This document shows, piece after piece, positions 1 to 5,080 of a stretch of 5,080 bases of DNA. Position numbers and translations under genes: made by a program. The DNA comes from Planctomycetaceae bacterium (lineage in GTDB: Bacteria; Planctomycetota; Phycisphaerae; Phycisphaerales; SM1A02). Each line of letters starts with the position of its first letter. The first letter of the stretch is position 1. Under the pieces are notes generated by a model, which worked only from the letters and a program-made list of their open reading frames with translations, ran no database searches and was not told the origin of the DNA. The stretch covers positions 1 through 5,080 of the forward strand of contig JAIYBS010000343.1 of NCBI GenBank assembly GCA_027488415.1. The letters are read 5' to 3'.

Positions 1-843
1 GGCGCCGGTGCGCGGATCGGTGGCCATCAGCTCGACGCGGTCCTGCCGGCGGTTCACGCGGAACCAGAGGAGCGCGTCACCCTTCGGCGACCACTCCACG
101 CCGTAGACGTACTGCTCGGTGTCCGGTCCGACGTCCACCTTGGTACGCGTGCGCGAGGCGACGTCGTAGATCTCGAGCCGCGCCACCGGGTTCCGGTCGC
201 CGGGCTTCGGATAGCCCGAGACCACCGCCTTGGTGCGCGTCGTGGCAAGCCCCGAGAGCAGCACGAAGTCCTTCACCGGCGACTCGTCGAAGTCGTAGTA
301 GGCGAGCATCGAGGAATCCGGCGACCACCACATGGCAGTGACCTGGTCGAGCTCCTCGCCGTACACCCAGTCGGCGCTCCCGAACCAGTGCTTGCCCGCG
401 CCCTCCGTGGTGACGGCGACGGGCTCGCCGCCCCCGGCGGGCTCGAGACGCACGTTCGCATCGGCATGCACCGCGGTCCACTTGGCGTCAGGGCTCGGGA
501 CGCGCGTCGCCTGCTGCGCGCGACCGCCGCGCGGCGCCCTGTACTCCTTCGGCTTCTCCGGCGCGGCCGGCGGCTCGCCCTCCGCGACGGCGCCGTCCTT
601 CGCCGCGACGGACTTCCACTTCCCGCCGTACTGGAACCATGCACGCGATCCGTCGGCGTCCCAGCGGACCTCGGAGACGCGCCCCGAGTTGCCGCGGGGT
701 CGCTCCGCCGCGCGGACGCGGTCCGCGCCGGGAAGCGCCTCGAACGGCGCCCACTGCGCATGCACGACCGAGGACGGGAGGACGAGGAGGATCGCCGCGA
801 GCGCCGCGACGAACGGCGCTCGGTTGGGGGTGGATGCGGTCAT
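1..843 (-). CDS. Dipeptidyl-peptidase-IV-like serine peptidase (S9B), N-terminal part only
   Basis: This is the first 281 residues of a secreted peptidase; the frame stays open to the window edge, so the C-terminal alpha/beta-hydrolase domain with the catalytic Ser-Asp-His is not visible. Residues 1-29 look like a Sec signal peptide: a short N-region with one Arg, a hydrophobic core (FVAALAAILLVLP) and a V-H-A cleavage site, with no lipobox cysteine. The rest resembles the DPP-IV beta-propeller domain. WVYGEEL at 159-165 aligns with human DPP-IV WVYEEEV, so E163-E164 match the double glutamate that binds the substrate N-terminus. It is followed by MWWSPDSSMLAYYDFDESPV and by YPKPGDRNPVARLEIYDV (211-228), both typical of the family. 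Residues 82-110 form a Pro/Gly/charged, low-complexity linker. Family members release dipeptides from peptide N-termini, often after proline. The start is 14 bases after the kinase stop, with no clear ribosome-binding site. The family call is firm; exact specificity is not. Confidence 0.88.
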   Translation of the reverse strand, partial: MTASTPNRAPFVAALAAILLVLPSSVVHAQWAPFEALPGADRVRAAERPRGNSGRVSEVRWDADGSRAWFQYGGKWKSVAAKDGAVAEGEPPAAPEKPKEYRAPRGGRAQQATRVPSPDAKWTAVHADANVRLEPAGGGEPVAVTTEGAGKHWFGSADWVYGEELDQVTAMWWSPDSSMLAYYDFDESPVKDFVLLSGLATTRTKAVVSGYPKPGDRNPVARLEIYDVASRTRTKVDVGPDTEQYVYGVEWSPKGDALLWFRVNRRQDRVELMATDPRTGA

Positions 844-857
844 GGGGTGCTGCTCGT

Positions 858-1784
858 TCAGGCGTGCGCGTCGAAGGCCGTCATCGCCCGGAAGGCGCGG
901 TAGCGGTCGGCCACCTGCCCCGCGTCGAGGCGGGCCAGCCGGTCGAGCCCGAAGGCCTCGATGGTGAAGCTCGCGAGCACCGTGCCCCACGCCATCGCGT
1001 GGCGCATGGTGTCGAAGTCGTGCTTGCCGGCGCGCGCGAGGTGCGCCATGAAGCCGCCCGCGAAGGTGTCGCCGGCGCCGGTCGGGTCGACGACCTGCGC
1101 GAGGTCGGCGGGGAACGCCGGCACGCTCGCGACGCCGTCGCGGTGGATGAGGATCGCGCCGTGCTCGCCCTTCTTGACCACGACGAAGCTGCGCGGTCCG
1201 TTCGCGAGCACCTGGCGGCCGGCGGTGACGACGTTGCGGCAGTCGGTCAGCTGCATCGCCTCCTCGTCGTTCATGATCACGCCGTCCACCTCGGAGAGCA
1301 GGTTCATGAGCTCGGGACGCGCGATGTTGATCCAGAGGTCCATCGTGTCGCACACGGTGAACGGGCGATCCGGGAACTGGCGCAGGAGGTCGAGCTGCAC
1401 GAGCGGATGTGTGTTCGCGAGGAACACCGTGCGGCTGTCGCGGTACTTCGCGGGCACCTTCGGCGGTGCCTCCTCGAGCACGCCGAGGCGCGTGAAGAGC
1501 GTCTCGCGGCGGTTCATGTTGTCGAAGTAGCGGCCGCCCCAGGCGAAGGTCTGGCTGTTGGCACGGCGCTCGAGGCCGTCGAGGCAGACGTTGCGGAACG
1601 CGCGAAGCTGCTTCTCGTGGGCCTCGGGCCAGTCGCCGCCGACCGCGCCGACGACGCGGACCGGCGTCAGCTGGCTCGCCGCCGCCGCGAAGTACGCGCA
1701 GCTCCCCCCGAGGACGCCGGAGGCCTCGCCGGTGGGTGCGTGGAGGGTGTCGATTCCGATGGTGCCGGTGACGAGCAGGGACAT
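858..1784 (-). CDS. PfkB/ribokinase-family carbohydrate or nucleoside kinase
   Basis: This 308-residue protein has the usual length for a cytoplasmic PfkB-family kinase, which phosphorylates a sugar or nucleoside hydroxyl with ATP. The N-terminal strand (LLVTGTIGID, 3-12) leads to the Gly-Gly turn at G26-G27 that lies near the substrate in this family. N172 and E175 form the NxxE motif linked to Mg2+/phosphate binding. KKGEHGA (204-210) precedes the second PfkB signature, DPTGAGDTFAGG (233-244), in which D239 is the expected catalytic base and the GAGD turn forms the anion hole. All expected core motifs are present, so the enzyme should be active. The substrate cannot be read from the sequence: ribokinase, adenosine kinase, fructokinase and 2-keto-3-deoxygluconate kinase share these motifs. 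The gene sits 19 bases after a membrane-protein gene and 14 before a peptidase gene, probably in one unit. No Shine-Dalgarno precedes the ATG; a TACACT hexamer lies 7 bases upstream. Confidence 0.93.
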   Translation of the reverse strand: MSLLVTGTIGIDTLHAPTGEASGVLGGSCAYFAAAASQLTPVRVVGAVGGDWPEAHEKQLRAFRNVCLDGLERRANSQTFAWGGRYFDNMNRRETLFTRLGVLEEAPPKVPAKYRDSRTVFLANTHPLVQLDLLRQFPDRPFTVCDTMDLWINIARPELMNLLSEVDGVIMNDEEAMQLTDCRNVVTAGRQVLANGPRSFVVVKKGEHGAILIHRDGVASVPAFPADLAQVVDPTGAGDTFAGGFMAHLARAGKHDFDTMRHAMAWGTVLASFTIEAFGLDRLARLDAGQVADRYRAFRAMTAFDAHA

Positions 1785-1785
1785 C

Positions 1786-1803
1786 CGCGCGAGTGTACGC
1801 GCG
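1786..1803. repeat. Small inverted repeat in the gap before the kinase gene
   Basis: Two copies of CGCGCG (1786-1791 and 1798-1803) flank a six-base loop and could form a 6-bp GC hairpin in the 19-base gap between the membrane-protein stop and the kinase start. CGCGCG is self-complementary and common in DNA this GC-rich, so chance is a real explanation. There is no U-tract, so it does not look like an intrinsic terminator. Confidence 0.3.
1792..1797 (-). promoter_or_regulatory. -10-like TACACT 7 bases before the kinase start
   Basis: On the minus strand, TACACT matches TATAAT at four of six positions and fits TANNNT. It lies in an otherwise pure G/C stretch and ends 7 bases before the kinase ATG, the distance expected when transcription starts at the start codon. 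No -35 element was identified. It would be an internal promoter producing a leaderless kinase mRNA. Confidence 0.4.
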
Positions 1804-2664
1804 TCAGTCCTCGTGCTCGGAGGGCTTGGACCAGCCGAGGCCGAGCGGCACGCCGATCAGCGCGCCGGCGGCGACGTCGATCGGCATCGCCATCGACCAG
1901 CCCGGGATGGCGCGCGCGGCCACGGCCTGGTCGAGCGGCGCCTTCAGGGTGAACGACGTCCAGAGCTGCGCGAGCCCGACCGCGAGGACGGGCGCCGCGG
2001 CGAGCAGGATCGGCTGCGCCGGTCCGAGCGCGCGACGCCCGAGGAACGCGGTTGCCACGCCGCCCACCACCGCGGCGCCGATCGCCTGCCCCTTCATCTC
2101 GGTGCGCAGCACGAGCCACATCGCGGCGATCGCCACGATGCCCGCGGCCATCCCGCGGATCGAGTCGGCGTTGAACGCCTCGGCGAGGAAGCCCGCCTTC
2201 CGGTCGCGGGCGGGCATGTCGATGAGCGGCCCGGACACGCGGAACACCACGCACGACATGACCGCGACCGCGACGCCCCAGCAGAGCGTCTCGATCGCCA
2301 TGGGCCGCAGGACGTCCGCGTCGAACGCGGCATCGACGATGGTGCCGGAGCGCCCGGCGACGACCGCGAGGCCGCAGCCGAGGACGAACAGCCCGACCGC
2401 CGCGTTGATCAGCCGGCCGACCGCGCACGCGACCCCGCAGCAGAGCGCGGCACCGAGCACCAGCGCGACGGCCGCGGCCACGGGGTGCGCCGCGTCGAGC
2501 GCGGTGGGGCCGAGCACGCCGCGGTCGCTCGCGAGGAACGGGAGGACCGGGATCACCGCCACGACGCACGCGAGCATGCCCGCGCCGAGGATCGCGTAGC
2601 GCGCGATCGGCCGGTCGGCGGCTCGTCGGGCGGCTTCGGGGGTGAGACGATCGGCGATTCCCAT
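1804..2664 (-). CDS. Multi-spanning integral membrane protein of unknown function
   Basis: I do not recognise this 286-residue protein. It has about seven or eight hydrophobic segments long enough to cross the membrane, roughly at 22-44, 59-83, 86-103, 122-141, 168-186, 192-209, 216-234 and 260-278. The N-terminus (1-21) is charged and Arg-rich, and the C-terminus ends in an acidic, probably soluble tail (SKPSEHED). A polar loop around 145-167 carries most of the internal charge (DMPARDRKAGF). There is no signal peptide, ATP-binding motif, substrate-binding domain or recognisable transporter signature. Cysteines occur at 75-76, 80, 97, 128 and 138, within or near membrane segments. The start at 2664 is the first ATG after the divergent gap; the same frame stays open further upstream, but that stretch is antisense to hutH and is not credible coding. 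The gene leads a likely unit with the kinase and peptidase. Coding is supported by the coherent hydrophobic pattern. Confidence 0.75.
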   Translation of the reverse strand: MGIADRLTPEAARRAADRPIARYAILGAGMLACVVAVIPVLPFLASDRGVLGPTALDAAHPVAAAVALVLGAALCCGVACAVGRLINAAVGLFVLGCGLAVVAGRSGTIVDAAFDADVLRPMAIETLCWGVAVAVMSCVVFRVSGPLIDMPARDRKAGFLAEAFNADSIRGMAAGIVAIAAMWLVLRTEMKGQAIGAAVVGGVATAFLGRRALGPAQPILLAAAPVLAVGLAQLWTSFTLKAPLDQAVAARAIPGWSMAMPIDVAAGALIGVPLGLGWSKPSEHED

Positions 2665-2670
2665 GCGCGT

Positions 2671-2699
2671 GTGGTACCCGCCGCGCCCGGCGCCCGCAA
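2671..2699 (-). promoter_or_regulatory. Weak candidate promoter for the membrane-protein unit
   Basis: On the minus strand, TTGCGG (2699-2694) and TACCAC (2676-2671) are separated by 17 bases, the ideal sigma-70 spacing, and the -10-like box ends 6 bases before the ATG. Each hexamer matches consensus at only three of six positions. The call therefore rests on spacing and on the same close-to-start arrangement seen at other genes in the window. Confidence 0.22.
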
Positions 2700-2708
2700 G
2701 CCGTGGCG

Positions 2709-2714
2709 TATCTT
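2709..2714 (+). promoter_or_regulatory. -10-like TATCTT upstream of hutH
   Basis: TATCTT fits TANNNT and stands out as an A/T-rich patch in a G/C-rich gap. It ends 10 bases before the hutH ATG, which would place the transcription start only a few bases before the start codon and leave no room for a Shine-Dalgarno sequence. No good -35 hexamer is present 16-18 bases upstream. Confidence 0.4.
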
Positions 2715-2724
2715 CACTCCCGCC

Positions 2725-4260
2725 ATGCAGACCACCGACGGACGAAACGGACCGCGCGTCAGCCTCGACGGATCGCCGCTCTCGATCGAGCAGGTGGTGT
2801 CGGTGGCCCGCGGCCGCCGGGCGGTCGCGCTGGCGCCGGCCGCGCGCGCGGCGATGTCGGCGGCACGGGAGGCCCTGGTGCGCCGCATGGCCGGCGGTGA
2901 GGCCCTCTACGGGATCAACACCGGCTTCGGCAGCCTGAGCCGCGTCCGCGTGCCGGACGGCGACCTCGACGCGCTGCAGGCGAACCTCGTGCGCAGCCAT
3001 GCGTCGGGAGTCGGCGATCCGGCGCCGGAGGAAGTGGTGCGAGGCATGCTGGTGATCCTCGCGGCGAGCCTCGCGCGCGCGCACAGCGGCGTCCGGCCCG
3101 AGCTCGTGGAGCTCATCGTGTCGATGCTGAACGCCGGGATCCACCCGGTGGTGCCGAGCCGCGGGTCGGTGGGCGCGTCCGGGGACCTCGCGCCGCTCGC
3201 GCACCTCGCGATGGCGTTCCTCGGCGAGGGCGAGTGCCTGCTCGGCGGCCAGCGCATGTCCGCATCGGACGCGCTCGGCGCCGCCGGGATCCGCCCGATC
3301 GCTCTGCAGGCGAAGGAGGGACTCGCGCTCATCAACGGCACGCACTACATGTGCTCGATCGGCGCGCTCGCGATGCACGACGCGGACGCGCTGCTGCGCA
3401 CCGCCGCGCGGGCCACGGCGCTCTCGATCGACGCCTGCCGGGCGACCGACGCGTTCCTCGACGACCGCATCCACTCGGCGCGCAACCAGCCCGGCCAGCG
3501 CGAGGCGGCGCGGCGGATCAAGGCGCAGCTCGAGGGCAGCCAGGTGCTCGAGGCGCACAAGGTGGACGACCCGCGCGTCCAGGACCCGTACTCGTTCCGG
3601 TGCGCGCCGCAGGTGCTCGGCGCCGCGATGGATTCCGTGGGGTGGGCGCGCGGCGTGGTCGAGCGCGAGCTCGGCGGCGTCACCGACAACCCGCTGATCT
3701 TCGCGCACGACGGCCGGGCGGACATCGTGTCGGGAGGCAACTTCCACGGCATGCCGCTCGCGCTCGCGCTCGACGCGGCGAAGGTGGCGCTGGTCGCGGC
3801 GGCGGGTATCTCCGAGCGCCGTACCTTCTGGATCCTGGCGGCGAACGATCCGCAGAACCCGGTGCGCCCGTACCTGAGCGCGGACCCGGGCGTCAACAGC
3901 GGCTACATGATCGCGCAGTACGCGGCGGCCGCGTGCTGCAACGAGCTGCAGGTGCTTGCGCACCCCGCGAGCGCGCACAACGTGGTGACGAGCGCGGGCA
4001 TCGAGGACTACAACTCGATGGGCGCGACGAGCGCCAACCACCTCCGGGCAGCGGTCCGGCTCGCGACGGACGTCGTCGCGATCGAGGTGCTCGTGATGTG
4101 CGAGGGGCTCGAGTACCAGCGGCCGCTGCGCTCGGGGGCCGGGGTCGAGGCGCTGCACGCCGCGGTCCGGGCGCAGGTGCCCCGCCTCGCGGGCGACCGC
4201 TCGCCCGCCCCGGACATCGCGGCGGTGGCGCGCATGATCTCGGACGGCGCCCTCGCCTGA
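2725..4260 (+). CDS. hutH: Histidine ammonia-lyase (histidase)
   Basis: This complete 511-residue protein has the normal length for HutH, the cytoplasmic homotetramer that deaminates L-histidine to urocanate and ammonia, the first step of histidine degradation. The Ala-Ser-Gly triad that cyclises into the MIO electrophile is A151-S152-G153 within GSVGASGDLAPLAHLA. The catalytic tyrosine is Y62 in YGINTGFG. S91-H92 (RSHASGVG) is the Ser-His pair typical of histidases rather than tyrosine or phenylalanine ammonia-lyases. N204 (INGTHYM), Y289 and R292 (DPYSFR), the GGNFHG loop (337-342) and E427 match other active-site positions of Pseudomonas HutH. Unusually, E427 sits in SAGIEDYNSMG, where well-studied histidases have ANQEDHVSMG. 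The ATG at 2725 gives a normal family N-terminus; the frame stays open upstream only as antisense to other genes. hutU follows after 39 bases, giving two consecutive pathway steps. Confidence 0.95.
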   Translation: MQTTDGRNGPRVSLDGSPLSIEQVVSVARGRRAVALAPAARAAMSAAREALVRRMAGGEALYGINTGFGSLSRVRVPDGDLDALQANLVRSHASGVGDPAPEEVVRGMLVILAASLARAHSGVRPELVELIVSMLNAGIHPVVPSRGSVGASGDLAPLAHLAMAFLGEGECLLGGQRMSASDALGAAGIRPIALQAKEGLALINGTHYMCSIGALAMHDADALLRTAARATALSIDACRATDAFLDDRIHSARNQPGQREAARRIKAQLEGSQVLEAHKVDDPRVQDPYSFRCAPQVLGAAMDSVGWARGVVERELGGVTDNPLIFAHDGRADIVSGGNFHGMPLALALDAAKVALVAAAGISERRTFWILAANDPQNPVRPYLSADPGVNSGYMIAQYAAAACCNELQVLAHPASAHNVVTSAGIEDYNSMGATSANHLRAAVRLATDVVAIEVLVMCEGLEYQRPLRSGAGVEALHAAVRAQVPRLAGDRSPAPDIAAVARMISDGALA

Positions 4261-4286
4261 GCCGCCGTGCGGGCGACCGAGCCGCC

Positions 4287-4292
4287 TAGAAT
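4287..4292 (+). promoter_or_regulatory. -10-like TAGAAT 7 bases before hutU
   Basis: TAGAAT matches TATAAT at five of six positions and is the only A/T-rich patch in the 39-base hutH-hutU gap. It ends 7 bases before the hutU ATG, so a transcript from it would begin at or next to the start codon. There is no clear -35 hexamer. If used, hutU would have its own leaderless transcript in addition to read-through from hutH. Confidence 0.45.
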
Positions 4293-4299
4293 CGGCGCG

Positions 4300-5080
4300 A
4301 TGACGACCGCCGCCACCCGGACGATCCGCGCCCCGCGCGGCAACCAGAAGACCTGCAAGTCGTGGGCCGCCGAGGCCGCGATGCGCATGCTCATGAACAA
4401 CCTCGATCCCGAGGTGGCGGAGCGGCCGGAGGGGCTCGTCGTGTACGGCGGCCGCGGGCAGGCCGCGCGCAGCTGGGAGTGCTTCGACGCGATCGTCGAG
4501 AGCCTGAGGAAGCTCGAGGCCGACGAGACGCTCCTCGTGCAGAGCGGCAAGCCGGTCGGCATCGTCCGGACGCACGCCGACGCGCCGCGCGTCATGATCG
4601 CCAACTCGAACCTCGTCCCCCACTGGGCGACGCAGCAGCACTTCGACGAGCTGTGCGCGCGCGGGCTAATGATGTACGGCCAGATGACCGCGGGCAGCTG
4701 GATCTACATCGGGACGCAGGGCATCCTGCAGGGCACCTACGAGACGTTCGCCGAGTGCGCGCGCCAGCACTTCGGCGGGACGCTGAAGGGCACGCTCAAC
4801 GTCACCGCCGGCTGCGGCGGCATGGGCGGCGCGCAGCCGCTGGCGATCACCATGAACGAGGGCACCGCGCTCGTCGCCGACGTGTGCCGCGAGCGGCTCG
4901 AGAAGCGCGTGCACGACCGGTACCTCGACGAGATCCACGACGACCTCGACGCCGCGATCGACCGCGCGCTCGACCTCAAGCGCCGGGGCGAGGGGATCTC
5001 GGTGGGCGTCCTGGCGAACGCCGTCGACATGCTGCAGCGCCTCGCCGACCGGAAGATCGTCCCCGAGACGCTCACGGACC
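4300..5080 (+). CDS. hutU: Urocanate hydratase (urocanase), N-terminal part only
   Basis: This is the first 260 residues of a protein usually about 550-560 long; it runs off the right edge. Urocanase is a cytoplasmic dimer that uses tightly bound NAD+ as an electrophile to hydrate urocanate to imidazolone propionate, the step after HutH. The start matches the family: APRG (11-14), CKSWAAEAA (19-27; many homologues have CKGW), then MNNLDPEVAE and YGGRG (49-53). LLVQSGKPVG (78-87), ANSNLVPHWA (101-110), YGQMTAGSWIYIGTQG (126-141) and TAGCGGMGGAQP (169-180) are hallmark urocanase segments, the last belonging to the NAD+-binding Rossmann-like domain. The conserved active-site cysteine of the C-terminal half is outside the window. 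An in-frame GTG at 4267 could add 11 residues, but the ATG fits the family N-terminus better. No Shine-Dalgarno is present. Confidence 0.96.
   Translation, partial: MTTAATRTIRAPRGNQKTCKSWAAEAAMRMLMNNLDPEVAERPEGLVVYGGRGQAARSWECFDAIVESLRKLEADETLLVQSGKPVGIVRTHADAPRVMIANSNLVPHWATQQHFDELCARGLMMYGQMTAGSWIYIGTQGILQGTYETFAECARQHFGGTLKGTLNVTAGCGGMGGAQPLAITMNEGTALVADVCRERLEKRVHDRYLDEIHDDLDAAIDRALDLKRRGEGISVGVLANAVDMLQRLADRKIVPETLTD

Larger units (their letters stand above)
2665..2724. promoter_or_regulatory. Divergent intergenic region between the membrane-protein gene and hutH
   Basis: This 60-base gap separates two outward-facing starts and must hold, or overlap, the promoters of both units if each has its own. 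It is too short for two separate, full promoters with leaders unless they overlap or the mRNAs are leaderless. I saw no clear palindromic operator, such as a HutC-type site, and neither start has a Shine-Dalgarno sequence. Confidence 0.6.

Noticed and set aside
639..1952. A 437-codon plus-strand frame over the kinase gene
   Set aside because: It has biased Arg/Ala/Glu composition and no recognisable motif, and lies entirely opposite the peptidase, kinase and membrane-protein genes.
1667..2569. A 300-codon minus-strand frame overlapping the membrane-protein gene
   Set aside because: Its translation is Arg/Gly-rich without structure and partly reads the kinase N-terminus and membrane-protein gene in the wrong frame, so it is a shadow of both.
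1558..2724. A plus-strand extension upstream of hutH, giving a 900-residue frame
   Set aside because: It is antisense to the kinase and membrane-protein genes, has a low-complexity Arg/Asp/His-rich translation, and hutH has a normal family N-terminus at 2725.
2725..4260. Tyrosine or phenylalanine ammonia-lyase, or an aminomutase, instead of histidase
   Set aside because: The Ser-His selectivity pair at 91-92, glutamate E427 in place of the Gln/Asn seen in aromatic lyases, and the adjacent hutU all favour histidase.
3234..4289. A 351-codon plus-strand frame inside hutH
   Set aside because: It is a frame-shifted reading of hutH with Arg/Gly/Ala-rich composition.
4261..4299. A terminator between hutH and hutU
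   Set aside because: There is no stable stem followed by a T-tract in this 39-base gap; it contains only a -10-like hexamer.
1804..4641. A 945-codon minus-strand open frame spanning hutU, hutH and the membrane-protein gene
   Set aside because: Only its last 286 codons (from 2664) look like a protein. The upstream part is antisense to two clear hut genes and has the Arg/Ala/His-rich composition of a high-GC shadow frame.

Overview
The window is very GC-rich DNA (about 70% by eye), densely coding, with short intergenic gaps. It reads as an ordinary chromosomal segment of a free-living, high-GC, probably Gram-negative bacterium. The lineage cannot be fixed from five genes. A secreted DPP-IV-type (S9B) peptidase and start codons without Shine-Dalgarno sequences fit groups such as Planctomycetota, Myxococcota, Gemmatimonadota or Acidobacteriota, but this is inference. 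There are no mobile elements, CRISPR arrays, rRNA or tRNA genes.

Layout: two divergent gene sets share a 60-base intergenic region (2665-2724). Leftward on the minus strand lie an unrecognised multi-spanning membrane protein (2664-1804), a PfkB-family sugar/nucleoside kinase (1784-858) and the N-terminal 281 residues of a secreted dipeptidyl-peptidase-IV-like serine peptidase (843-1, cut by the window edge). The gaps of 19 and 14 bases suggest one transcription unit. Rightward on the plus strand lie hutH, histidine ammonia-lyase (2725-4260, complete), and, 39 bases later, hutU, urocanate hydratase (4300 to the end, N-terminal 260 residues). These are the first two steps of histidine degradation.

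How they work together: HutH converts L-histidine to urocanate and ammonia, and HutU hydrates urocanate to imidazolone propionate. The remaining hut genes (hutI and a formiminoglutamate-processing enzyme) are not in view and could lie further right. The peptidase would act outside the cytoplasmic membrane on peptides. A peptide-to-histidine scavenging link between the two arms is plausible but not shown. The kinase substrate and the membrane protein function are unknown.

The most notable pattern is regulatory. None of the five start codons has a recognisable Shine-Dalgarno sequence. Two (pfkB and hutU) have a TANNNT -10-like hexamer exactly 7 bases before the ATG, and hutH has one 10 bases before. 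That spacing would give leaderless or nearly leaderless mRNAs. HutH also shows unusual residues beside its conserved active-site glutamate. I found no convincing undescribed biological system in this window.
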